NCBI GenBank assembly: GCA_902496275.1
Contig: CABVAC010000001.1
Location: 62,001 to 126,000, forward strand
DNA length: 64,000 bases
DNA from: an uncultured Collinsella sp.
Lineage (GTDB): Bacteria > Actinomycetota > Coriobacteriia > Coriobacteriales > Coriobacteriaceae
Direction of reading: 5' to 3'
Shown here piece by piece: positions 7,464 to 15,078 of the stretch. The position numbers were made by a program, and so were the translations under genes. The notes beneath the pieces are model-generated. The model had not been told where the DNA came from. It made no database searches and was given only the letters and a program-made list of their open reading frames with translations. The number at the start of each line of letters is the position of its first letter. The stretch's first letter is position 1.

Positions 7464-8892
7464 GTTGCAGAGTGCCCCCCATTAGCTGCAATTCCAAGGT
7501 AGTTAGCACTTTTGGACTCAGATCGTCATACTGGACAAGAATTTGAGTTGAGTTTTCAGGGACAGATGCGCCATCGGCACACCAATAACAGTCACTGATA
7601 TCGACAAAAGGGATGCTCGAGCGCGCGAGAGCCTGCGCAAAAGAGCTTCCGCCCGTTCCACGCTCCGCAACCACGGTACAGTAAAGGCCCGCATCTGCCT
7701 GCTCGATCGAGACCTCCCCTGCCGGAAACGCTTTCCGCACAAGCGCCATCAGGCCATCACGCGCCTCACGAGCACGAACGCGCACGCGGTTCACATGTCG
7801 CTCGTAATCACCAGATTCCAGCAAACGCGCCAAAGCGACCTGGTCAACAGAGCTCACCGACGAGGCGTAGAAACCAAGGTTGCGCCTAAACCGCTCCATT
7901 AGCTCATCGGGCAACACCATGTACGCTAGACGCAACGCCGATGAAAGGCTCTTCGAAAACGTGTTGGTGTAGATAACCGACTGGGCGGCATCGATCGACG
8001 CGAGCGCAGGAATCGGCTTGCCGGCAAGGCGAAACTCGCAATCGAAGTCGTCTTCGATGAGATATCGGCCCGGCTGTTCGGCGGCCCAGCTCAACAGCGC
8101 ATAGCGACGCGCAATGCTCGTCACAAGGCCGGTCGGATACTGATGGGACGGCATCAGGTGAAGGACATCGGCCCCGGTTTTCTGCAGAGCGCTCAGGTCC
8201 ACGCCGTCGTCATCCAACGGGATATGTCGTACTTGGCAGCCCATAGCCTGATAGATGCGCGTCAGGCGCAAATAGCCCGGATCCTCAACGGCATACACCT
8301 TGTCCGCGCCAAGCAGCTGAACCAACATGGTATCGAGCAGCTGGGCGCCCGCACCGATAACAATGTTGTCGGGGTCGACATTCATACCCCTCGTCCCGCG
8401 CAGATGATGAGCAATTGCGCATCGTAGCCGAGCGGTGCCCTGTGCCGGTGCGGGCGAAAAGATCTCGCGCTCGTCTTCGGATGCCAGCGTCGCCCGCAGT
8501 GCGCTTTGCCAAAGCCGCGCCGCCTCCAAAGCGGAAGGAGAAAGTGCGTCGAATTGCTCGACCCGCCCGCGGACATCATGCGCGCTGGGGTCCACAGAGA
8601 CGGCATCTCGGTCGATGCCCTCCGAAGCCAAAGGCAAAACCGGTGCATCCGGAAGCTTGCAAGCGTAGTAGCCACGCCGCGGCTTTGAGCAAATATAGCC
8701 CTCGGCAAGTAGCTGGCTATATGCATTCTCGATAGTAATGACACTGATTCCCAGATGACTGGCAAAGGCGCGCTTAGACGGAAGATGCTCCCCCGCCACA
8801 ATGCGTCCAGCTACGATATCATCTCGAATTTGCTGGTAAACATACTCATAGAGCGATGCTTCGCCGCGTTTTTCCAAATTGTAGTCAAGCAT
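7456..8892 (-). CDS. pdxR: MocR/PdxR-type regulator (GntR HTH fused to aminotransferase-like domain)
   Basis: 478 residues from the ATG at 8892, which has AGGTGG eight bases upstream (an earlier ATG at 8925 lacks one). Residues 10-80 are a GntR winged helix (YQQIRDDIVAGRI, LPSKRAFASHLGIS, NAYSQLLAEGYI). Residues about 110-470 are a fold-type I aminotransferase domain with the PLP lysine in YTNTFSKSLSSALR. MocR proteins sense PLP; PdxR activates pdxST. It is divergent from pdxST with a 145-base gap, which strongly supports that role. The final codons and TGA stop come from the 120-bp repeat copy 2. Confidence 0.88.
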   Translation of the reverse strand: MLDYNLEKRGEASLYEYVYQQIRDDIVAGRIVAGEHLPSKRAFASHLGISVITIENAYSQLLAEGYICSKPRRGYYACKLPDAPVLPLASEGIDRDAVSVDPSAHDVRGRVEQFDALSPSALEAARLWQSALRATLASEDEREIFSPAPAQGTARLRCAIAHHLRGTRGMNVDPDNIVIGAGAQLLDTMLVQLLGADKVYAVEDPGYLRLTRIYQAMGCQVRHIPLDDDGVDLSALQKTGADVLHLMPSHQYPTGLVTSIARRYALLSWAAEQPGRYLIEDDFDCEFRLAGKPIPALASIDAAQSVIYTNTFSKSLSSALRLAYMVLPDELMERFRRNLGFYASSVSSVDQVALARLLESGDYERHVNRVRVRAREARDGLMALVRKAFPAGEVSIEQADAGLYCTVVAERGTGGSSFAQALARSSIPFVDISDCYWCADGASVPENSTQILVQYDDLSPKVLTTLELQLMGGTLQPK

Positions 8893-9037
8893 GAGTTTGC
8901 CACCTGATCTTATCGAGCTGTTCAATCTGGTATTAGTCTGACCTTATTATTATCTCGAAAACTGAGTATTTCGCCATACCCAGCTCCCAGATAGGATGTT
9001 CCGTCAAGCAATGCACATGCCAACCAAGGGAGCAACC
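8893..9037. promoter_or_regulatory. divergent pdxR-pdxST control region
   Basis: This 145-base region is AT-rich in its middle (TTATTATTAT near 8945) and contains the imperfect direct repeats CTGGTATTAGT and CTGACCTTATTA around 8927-8948, which could be PdxR half-sites. Promoter hexamers cannot be fixed by eye. The call rests on divergent gene arrangement and known PdxR autoregulation. Confidence 0.45.
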
Positions 9038-9928
9038 ATGCCAGAACAGACCAGCAAGGCCGATCGCGTCAAACTCAATCGCGAGCTCGCGCAGATGCTC
9101 AAGGGCGGCGTCATCATGGACGTCACCACACCCGAGCAGGCGCGCATCGCCGAAGAGGCGGGCGCCTGCGCCGTCATGGCACTCGAGCGCATCCCGGCCG
9201 ACATCCGTGCCGCGGGCGGCGTGTCGCGCATGAGCGATCCCAAGATGATTAAGGGCATCCAAGAGGCCGTCTCCATCCCCGTTATGGCCAAATGCCGTAT
9301 CGGCCACATTGTCGAGGCGCAGGTCCTGCAGGCTATCGAGATCGATTACATCGACGAGTCCGAGGTTCTCTCCCCTGCCGATGACGTCTATCACATCGAC
9401 AAGACCCAGTTTGACGTGCCATTTGTCTGCGGCGCCCGCGATCTGGGCGAGGCGCTGCGCCGTGTTGCCGAGGGCGCCACTATGATTCGCACCAAGGGTG
9501 AGCCGGGTACGGGCGACGTCGTCCAGGCCGTGCGTCACATGCGCAAAATCCAAAAGCAGATCCGCGACGTTGTTGCCCTGCGCGACGACGAGCTCTTTGA
9601 GGCAGCCAAGCAACTGCAGGTTCCGGTCGAGCTGGTGCGCGAGGTCCATGCCACGGGAAAGCTTCCCGTCGTGAACTTTGCCGCCGGCGGCGTAGCGACC
9701 CCCGCCGACGCCGCGCTGATGATGCAGCTGGGCGCCGAAGGCGTCTTTGTCGGCTCGGGCATCTTTAAGAGCGGCGACCCCGCCAAGCGCGCAGCCGCCA
9801 TCGTCAAGGCCGTGGCAAACTTCACCGATGCCAAGCTCATCGCCGAGCTTTCTGAGGACCTGGGCGAGGCCATGGTCGGCATCAACGCCGACGAGATCGA
9901 GATCATCATGGAGGAGCGCGGGCGCTAG
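9038..9928 (+). CDS. pdxS: pyridoxal 5'-phosphate synthase subunit PdxS
   Basis: 296 residues. A TIM-barrel enzyme that makes PLP from ribose 5-phosphate, glyceraldehyde 3-phosphate and ammonia supplied by PdxT. Visible catalytic residues: Asp28 in MDVTTPEQA, Lys84 in VMAKCRIGH (forms the ribose adduct) and Lys153 in RTKGEPGTG (second lysine). The whole family signature AGGVSRMSDP is present. The ATG at 9038 follows AAGGGAGCAACC; upstream in-frame ATGs at 8996 and 9014 are not used by the family. pdxT follows after 20 bases. This deoxyxylulose-independent route is usual in actinomycetes. Confidence 0.97.
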   Translation: MPEQTSKADRVKLNRELAQMLKGGVIMDVTTPEQARIAEEAGACAVMALERIPADIRAAGGVSRMSDPKMIKGIQEAVSIPVMAKCRIGHIVEAQVLQAIEIDYIDESEVLSPADDVYHIDKTQFDVPFVCGARDLGEALRRVAEGATMIRTKGEPGTGDVVQAVRHMRKIQKQIRDVVALRDDELFEAAKQLQVPVELVREVHATGKLPVVNFAAGGVATPADAALMMQLGAEGVFVGSGIFKSGDPAKRAAAIVKAVANFTDAKLIAELSEDLGEAMVGINADEIEIIMEERGR

Positions 9929-9948
9929 TCCAGCAGAAAGGATCGCAC

Positions 9949-10536
9949 ATGAGCGATTACGCAGACCAGACAGTCGCCGTGCTGGCGGTCCAAGGTGCTT
10001 TTGCCGAGCACGAGGCAAGACTATTCGAGCTTGGCGCACACTGTATTGAGCTGAGGCAGGCGGCTGATTTGAAGCAGGACTTTGACCGTCTGGTACTTCC
10101 CGGCGGCGAGTCTACCGTTCAAGGGAAGCTGCTTGATGAGTTGGGCATGCTCGAGGAGCTTCGTGCCCGTATCGCTGAAGGTATGCCCGTCCTGGGCACC
10201 TGCGCCGGCCTGATTCTGCTGGCTCACGACCTTGCCGCCCATGACGATAAGGGCACGCCGCGCCTGGCAACCATGGATGTGCTCGTTGAGCGCAATGCCT
10301 ACGGCAGGCAGCTCGGCAGTTTTCGAACCAAGGGGCAGGTAGCTGGCATCGACGGTGAAGTGCCGCTGACGTTTATCCGCGCGCCCCGCATCGTCGAGGT
10401 CCACGGCGACGCAAAGGCCTTAGCGAAAGTCGACGGCCGTATCGTCGCCGCGCGCCAGGGCAACCAGCTCGGCGTAACCTTCCACCCCGAGCTCGACGAC
10501 GATACCCGCCTCCACGAACTGTTCCTACAAATGTAG
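9949..10536 (+). CDS. pdxT: pyridoxal 5'-phosphate synthase glutaminase subunit PdxT
   Basis: 195 residues, family length. Class I glutamine amidotransferase triad: Cys85 in GTCAGLILL, His179 and Glu181 in TFHPELDDD. PGGEST (51-56) is the glutamine-binding loop. It hydrolyses glutamine and channels ammonia to PdxS in a 12+12 complex. Ribosome site AGAAAGGATCGCAC. Same operon as pdxS; transcription should be controlled by the divergent PdxR-like protein. Confidence 0.97.
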   Translation: MSDYADQTVAVLAVQGAFAEHEARLFELGAHCIELRQAADLKQDFDRLVLPGGESTVQGKLLDELGMLEELRARIAEGMPVLGTCAGLILLAHDLAAHDDKGTPRLATMDVLVERNAYGRQLGSFRTKGQVAGIDGEVPLTFIRAPRIVEVHGDAKALAKVDGRIVAARQGNQLGVTFHPELDDDTRLHELFLQM

Positions 10537-10559
10537 GCATCGAAATCAACAAACGAAAC

Positions 10560-10623
10560 GAGAGTGGATGATCTCCCACTTTGAGCTTGAATGCAGGCTC
10601 AAACCGGGAGATTATCCACTCTC
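10560..10623 (+). terminator. long hairpin after pdxT
   Basis: GAGAGTGGATGATCTCCC (10560-10577) pairs with GGGAGATTATCCACTCTC (10606-10623), and an inner TTTGAGC/GGCTCAAA extends the stem. It begins 23 bases after the pdxT stop. No T run follows, so it may protect or terminate the transcript or be a repeat. Confidence 0.6.
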
Positions 10624-10625
10624 AT

Positions 10626-10683
10626 GCTATGTAGTCGTTGGGTGTTCTTAAACGACTAGTCAAACAAGAACGTCCCCAACGAC
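10626..10683. repeat. REP-like palindrome, AAGAACGTCCCC type
   Basis: GTCGTTGGG-TGTTCTT and AAGAACG-TCCCCAACGAC form two arms about an AACGACTAGTC centre. A related block is at 55856-55955 (GTCATTGGGGACGTTCTT, GACTAGTTA, GTGTCCCC). It lies in the pdxT/RGG intergenic block. Confidence 0.6.
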
Positions 10684-10714
10684 CACCAAAATAAACCTGT
10701 CCCTTTTTGGCAGG
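10682..10714. repeat. REP-like unit, AAATAAACCTGTCCC type
   Basis: The core AAAATAAACCTGTCCC followed by TTTTTGGCAGG is shared, nearly base for base, with units at 36947-36981 (reversed), 37014-37048 and 54949-54985. CCAAAA and TTTTGG form the short inverted ends. Confidence 0.8.
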
Positions 10715-10745
10715 CTTTGATCAGGACAACGCCGATGTTTTGGTA

Positions 10746-10863
10746 CCGACAGCGAAAACCCGCCAGAGCGAGCAAGGTGCCTTGAAACAAGGCGACATTG
10801 ACCTTCTGGTCATGCCGCCGAAGTTGAAAGGCAGATTGCCGCTCTGGCGGGTTTGCAGCGTCA
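10746..10863. ncRNA. candidate multibranched structured RNA
   Basis: A perfect 15-bp closing helix (AAACCCGCCAGAGCG at 10756-10770 with CGCTCTGGCGGGTTT at 10840-10854) encloses about 70 bases. Inside, three further hairpins can form in order: GCCTTG-AAA-CAAGGC, TGACC-TTC-TGGTCA-like, and TGCC...GGCA. The layout is a four-way junction rather than a plain terminator. No open frame of note uses it. The strand is not certain because a hairpin pairs on both. It lies just downstream of the RGG-repeat protein gene. Confidence 0.45.
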
Positions 10864-10867
10864 ACTA

Positions 10868-10902
10868 GTTACGCGGTTTGGTAAAACCGCGTAACCCAAC
10901 TA
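10868..10902. terminator. hairpin overlapping the stop of the RGG-protein gene
   Basis: GTTACGCGGTTT (10868-10879) and AAACCGCGTAAC (10884-10895) are exact complements with a 4-base loop, and outer CTAGTT/AACTAG extends the pairing. The TAG stop of the RGG-repeat gene (10900-10902) lies in the outer arm. Likely terminator or 3' stabiliser of that mRNA. Confidence 0.6.
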
Positions 10903-11811
10903 GAAGCGGTTACCGCGGAAGCCGCCGCCGTTGCGGCCGCCACGGTCGCCACCACGACCGCCGCGGTCGTTACCACGGTTACCGCCGAAGCCACCACGGT
11001 TGCCGCCGCGGTCGCCATAGCCACCACGGTTGCCGCCAAAGCCGCCGCGACCGCCACGGTCGCCGCCACGGTCACCAAAGCCGCCACGGCCGCCGCGATC
11101 GCCACCGCGACCGCCACGGTCACCGCCACGGCCACCGCGATCGCCAAAGCCGCCGCGACCGCCACGGTCGCCGCCACGGCCACCGCGATCGTCACGACCG
11201 CCGCGAGGACCGCGGTCCTCGTCCAGGCCCATGGCGACGAGCGGAGCAATGACCTTATCGAGAGCGGCCATCAGCTCGGTGGCCTCCTCGTAAGAAAGCT
11301 CGGGCAGGAGCTTCTCCTTCTTGTTGGCAAGCTCGACCAGGCCCTCAGCGGCATCCTCGGCAGCGAAGACGACGATCTTGCGCATATCGCCCTCGGCGTC
11401 GTCGATGCGGCCGACCAGATCGGCAGCCTCGGCCTCGGCCATCAGGCCATCGAGCTCACGAAGGCGCATGCCCAGCAGGTCGGACATTTCCTTCTGCTCC
11501 ATCCTGGGCTTGAGGTCAAGAAGCTTGATGGCGCGCTCGATGTTCGCCATGCGCTCGGCCTTGGCCTCCTCCTCCTTGGAAATAGCAAAGCGACGGCTAC
11601 GCAGCAGGCGGGCGGCCTTCTGCATCTTGTCCATCAGCTCTTCGTCATCGTAATCAACGGCGGCCTCGACAACCTCGGCCTCCTCCTCGTCGGAAACCTC
11701 GTCAGCAGCCTCAACCTCGGCAGCTTCGGTCTCCACGGTCTCGACTGCCTCAACCTCGGCAGCCATGGTCTCGTTCTCGGTCTCGTTCATGATCTCTTCG
11801 TTCTCGGACAT
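10900..11811 (-). CDS. acidic protein with helical/winged-helix-like core and RGG-repeat tail
   Basis: 303 residues in three parts. Residues 1-58 are very acidic (Glu/Ala/Val). Residues about 59-200 form a helical core that may include a MarR-like winged helix (KEMSDLLGMRLRELDGLMAE, DLVGRIDDAEGD). Residues 203-303 are low complexity with 20 RGG triplets spaced by D, F, N and Y, such as RGGRGGFGDRGG. Arg-Gly-Gly tails bind RNA and drive condensation in eukaryotic proteins and some bacterial RNA helicases, but no helicase domain is present here. RNA binding is inferred. AAGGAGTCTC precedes the ATG. The gene stands alone, with a G/C-rich hairpin leader between 11812 and 11880. Confidence 0.8.
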   Translation of the reverse strand: MSENEEIMNETENETMAAEVEAVETVETEAAEVEAADEVSDEEEAEVVEAAVDYDDEELMDKMQKAARLLRSRRFAISKEEEAKAERMANIERAIKLLDLKPRMEQKEMSDLLGMRLRELDGLMAEAEAADLVGRIDDAEGDMRKIVVFAAEDAAEGLVELANKKEKLLPELSYEEATELMAALDKVIAPLVAMGLDEDRGPRGGRDDRGGRGGDRGGRGGFGDRGGRGGDRGGRGGDRGGRGGFGDRGGDRGGRGGFGGNRGGYGDRGGNRGGFGGNRGNDRGGRGGDRGGRNGGGFRGNRF

Positions 11812-11963
11812 GAGACTCCTTCTTGGCCCTCTCGGGCATCATCGCCCCATTCGCGGGGCCCGTCGCGCACTCTTTGCGCTTTAAACATTCATGCCTCTCG
11901 GCAAAACGTCCATTAGTTTATGGTGTCGTCATCTAATCTAGCTGCAGAATCTATGTGCACACA

Positions 11964-13379
11964 TTAATGCGACATGTGCGACTCGCGACGAGCGTACACC
12001 AGCGACGCCACGAACCCGACCACGGCAATCACAGCCGCCACGCGCACGGCAGTTGCAAATCCAATCGCCTGGGCAACGTCAGTCGCAGCGCCAGCCGCGC
12101 CGGCAGTCGCCGCAGAACTCGAGAGCAGACCGATAAACAGCGATGGGCCAAACGATGCGGCAATCATGTTCCACGTGTTAAGCAATGCCGTTCCGTGGGG
12201 ATGCTCAGCGGCAGGCAGCGTCTCCAAGCCGGCCGTTTGCGAGGGGCTCAGCACCAAACCGACTCCGGCATACACCACAACGGTCAGCGCCACGACGACG
12301 CCGATGTTCATACTTGCCGCCGTCATCGAGATGGCAGTCTGCCCCACGGCAATCAGGGCAAAGCCGACCGGCAGCAGCGGCCATGCGCCACGGGCGTCCA
12401 TCACGCGTCCGCCCACAATCGAGGTCACGGCGTTGCAGGCAATCGCCGGCAAAATGAGCAAGCCCGCAATAAGTGCGGTCATGCCGTATGCGCCCTCAAA
12501 ATAGAGCGGCAACAAAACGCTCATCGAGAACGTCGTCACCATCGACACCACCACAAGCAGGCACGCGGGCCAAAAACGAACGCTCGCCATGGGACGCACG
12601 TTAAGCACCGGATGCTCGAGCTTGAGCTGACGGGCCGCAAACAGGCCGAGCAGCACAATGGCGGCGAAAAGCGCCACGATGCCGGCGATCGGATTGGTCG
12701 AGAACTCGCCTACGGAATACACGAATGCCGTAATGCCGGCGGCGAGCAAAACAACCGACAGAATATCAAGCGTGGTGCTCGAGCGCTCTCCGACATTCTG
12801 AACAAGCTTAACGCCCGCCGCAGCGACCACAATGCCGCCCACCAGCGGCACTACGAACACCGCCCTCCAGCCAAACAACGTGCACATAAGACCGCTGATC
12901 ACGGGTCCAAACGCCGGCCCTAGCGTAATGCAGGCACCGCCCAGACTCAGATACAAACCGAGCTTCTCGCGCGGGGCGCAAGACAGCACCACGTTCATCA
13001 TGAGCGGAAACAAGATGCCCGATCCCGCAGCCTGCAAAATACGGCTTGGCAGCAAAACGCTAAACGACGGAGCGATCAGACACAGGACTTCGCCGGCGAC
13101 CATACATCCGCATGCGAAAAACAACAGCTTGCGCGTCGAGAAACGGCCGGACAGGAAGGCCATGATGGCCGTAAAGATCGACGTCACGATCATGTAGCCC
13201 GAAACGAGCCACTGCGCCGTGGTGGCACTCACCGAAAAGGCTGCCATAATGTCGTGCAACGCCACGTTAATGATGTTCTCGTTAAACGCGGCAACAAAGG
13301 CTGCAATATACATAACGACGAGAAGTGCCGCAGTGGCCGATGGCGTTGCTTGAACTTGTTGCTGAGATTTGCTCCCCAT
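11964..13379 (-). CDS. MFS drug-type exporter (DHA2 family, 14 TM)
   Basis: 471 residues starting at the ATG at 13379 (GAGGAAGG eight bases upstream); the in-frame extension to 13490 has no ribosome site. Many hydrophobic helices, with the DHA2 pattern: first helix FVAAFNENIINVALHDI, then GYMIVTSIFTAIMAFLSGRFSTRK (motif A loop), and motif C-like GPAFGPVISG. The family exports drugs or metabolites with proton antiport; substrate unknown. It is divergent from the deformylase-like gene, with 205 bases between starts. The 11812-11963 region downstream contains only the RGG-gene leader. Confidence 0.85.
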   Translation of the reverse strand: MGSKSQQQVQATPSATAALLVVMYIAAFVAAFNENIINVALHDIMAAFSVSATTAQWLVSGYMIVTSIFTAIMAFLSGRFSTRKLLFFACGCMVAGEVLCLIAPSFSVLLPSRILQAAGSGILFPLMMNVVLSCAPREKLGLYLSLGGACITLGPAFGPVISGLMCTLFGWRAVFVVPLVGGIVVAAAGVKLVQNVGERSSTTLDILSVVLLAAGITAFVYSVGEFSTNPIAGIVALFAAIVLLGLFAARQLKLEHPVLNVRPMASVRFWPACLLVVVSMVTTFSMSVLLPLYFEGAYGMTALIAGLLILPAIACNAVTSIVGGRVMDARGAWPLLPVGFALIAVGQTAISMTAASMNIGVVVALTVVVYAGVGLVLSPSQTAGLETLPAAEHPHGTALLNTWNMIAASFGPSLFIGLLSSSAATAGAAGAATDVAQAIGFATAVRVAAVIAVVGFVASLVYARRESHMSH

Positions 13380-13584
13380 GCATTTCCTTCCTCTTGGAAC
13401 GACAGTCGCATCGCCCCAGAGGAACAGTCCAGGGCGAAAAATGAGCCCTAGACTTACGCCAGACGCCGTACACGACGAATCTGGCAACATGGTCCAACGT
13501 CAAAAGATTGTAACGCGGACGCGCAGCTTTCCTTCCGCGCTATTATTAAAAGTCCACGAAAGCATGAGACATGAGGAGCCCGCC

Positions 13585-13995
13585 ATGATTAAGCCCATCA
13601 TGAAATCCGAGTTCTTTTTGCGCCTGCCTTCCGAAGACGCGGGGCCCGACGATGCCGCGACCGGGCAGGACCTCCTGGATACACTCCACGAGCATGAGCA
13701 CGAGTGCGTGGGGCTCGCCGCCAACATGATCGGTGTGCGCAAACGCATCATCTGCGTAAAGGACGGCAACAGGGCGCTCCTGATGTACAACCCTCAAATT
13801 CTTGAACAGGTCAATGCCTATCAGACGAGCGAAGGATGCCTCTCGCTGATCGGCGAGCGTCCCTGCACCCGCTATCGCCGCATTAAGGTTGAGTATTTGG
13901 ACGAGAACTTCGTTCACCGCATCAAAAACTTCTCGGGCTACACCGCCGAGATCATCCAGCACGAAATCGACCACTGCAATGGCGTCGTGGTTTAG
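13585..13995 (+). CDS. peptide deformylase family protein (motif 1 variant)
   Basis: 136 residues, shorter than typical deformylases (about 150-190). Motif 2 EGCLS with the metal Cys and motif 3 QHEIDHCNG (HExxH) are intact, so a metal site and the catalytic Glu are present. Motif 1, normally GxGxAAxQ, reads CVGLAANM: the oxyanion-hole Gln is Met. True deformylases remove formyl from nascent chains. The Gln change leaves activity open. Start MIKPIM at 13585 with GAGGAGCCCGCC upstream. LysR follows after 36 bases on the same strand. A second, more degenerate relative is at 29557-29976. Confidence 0.8.
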   Translation: MIKPIMKSEFFLRLPSEDAGPDDAATGQDLLDTLHEHEHECVGLAANMIGVRKRIICVKDGNRALLMYNPQILEQVNAYQTSEGCLSLIGERPCTRYRRIKVEYLDENFVHRIKNFSGYTAEIIQHEIDHCNGVVV

Positions 13996-14031
13996 GCCAC
14001 CTGCCAAAATGAGGGTACCGGAGGCCTCCCT

Positions 14032-14955
14032 ATGGATATCAGCCGCTTTGGCGAATTCGCCATCTTAGCGCAGTCACGCACGTTTCTTGATGCGGCGGAA
14101 CTGCTTTTCATGTCGCAATCAACCCTCTCCAAGCACATCATGGCAATGGAGCACGAACTCGGCTGCAAGCTCATCGATCGAAGCCAGCGCCACGTAACAC
14201 TCACCGCGCAAGGTGAAGCGCTCCTCCCCTATGCGCAAAAAATTGCGACGCTTCAGCACCGCTATCTTGCCGCCATTCAAATAGGCGCAGGTGAGCCGCT
14301 CGAGCACCTCACCGTAGGTTCTATCCCCATTATGGCCCCTTATGGGATCACGGACGCCGTCATCGATTTTCAGCAGGCGAACCCCTCATATTCTGTCGAG
14401 CTCATCGAAGGCGAGGGCGACACACTCAAGCGCATGCTCCTGCACGAGGACATTGACCTGGCCTTCATCCGTGACAGCGGCGCCATCGAGCCGGAGTTCA
14501 AAAAGATTCCCTTTACGACCGACCGGCTCGTGGCCGTCCTTTCGCTCGACCATCCACTCGCCGAACGTGACACCGTCGAGATAGACGACCTTATCGACGA
14601 GAATTTCCTCATGCTTCCCCAAGGCTCGTTCGTAAGCGAGCTCGTCCTTTCCCTTTGTCGCGAAGCTGGATTTGGCCCACGTGTTACGTTCACCGGCAAA
14701 CGAGCCGAGAACATCATCTCTCTTGTCGCACGCGGCGCCGGTGCCTCATTCCTCATGCGCAAGCCGGCGGAATCGCTTGCCAGCGGAAAGGTAGCCCTGG
14801 TGCCGCTTGAGCCCGCGACGACCTCCGAGGTCAGGCTCTACCTCAAGCGGAACGCCGCGCACTCGCAGGCGGTCGTCTCGTTCATCGGCTTCCTCCCCTA
14901 CCGTCAGCTCCTGCAGGGCGACCGTGCGTCTTCCACCGCGGCACGACCGTCATAA
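14032..14955 (+). CDS. LysR family transcriptional regulator
   Basis: 307 residues. N-terminal winged HTH (FAILAQSRTFLDAAELLFMSQSTLSKHIMAME, about 8-42) and a LysR substrate-binding domain from about 90 to 290. CGGAGGCCTCCC before the ATG. Follows the deformylase-like gene by 36 bases, so it may be co-transcribed; the 3' end is convergent with the PTS operon across a bidirectional terminator. The effector is unknown, and the PTS operon is only a positional candidate target. Confidence 0.9.
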   Translation: MDISRFGEFAILAQSRTFLDAAELLFMSQSTLSKHIMAMEHELGCKLIDRSQRHVTLTAQGEALLPYAQKIATLQHRYLAAIQIGAGEPLEHLTVGSIPIMAPYGITDAVIDFQQANPSYSVELIEGEGDTLKRMLLHEDIDLAFIRDSGAIEPEFKKIPFTTDRLVAVLSLDHPLAERDTVEIDDLIDENFLMLPQGSFVSELVLSLCREAGFGPRVTFTGKRAENIISLVARGAGASFLMRKPAESLASGKVALVPLEPATTSEVRLYLKRNAAHSQAVVSFIGFLPYRQLLQGDRASSTAARPS

Positions 14956-15017
14956 TCCCCGCTGCTCCACAACCGCAGGCTTGTGTCCGCAAACACGCTG
15001 ACAACGGCACAAAACAC

Positions 15018-15058
15018 AAATATGCCTCGGGCGGCACGTCACCGTCCGAGGCATATTT
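15018..15058. terminator. bidirectional terminator between LysR and PTS genes
   Basis: AAATATGCCTCGG pairs with CCGAGGCATATTT; A and T runs flank both sides, serving the convergent genes. Confidence 0.88.
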
Positions 15059-15078
15059 AGTTAAAGTGCGCAGACAGA

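Noticed and set aside
8933..10039. 368-residue minus-strand frame opposite pdxS
   Set aside because: Antisense shadow of pdxS in high-GC DNA; no ribosome site, no family match, and pdxS is unambiguous.
10869..11252. Two repetitive frames antisense to the RGG tail
   Set aside because: Alternate-frame readings of the RGG codon repeat (Val/Ala and Arg/His-rich).
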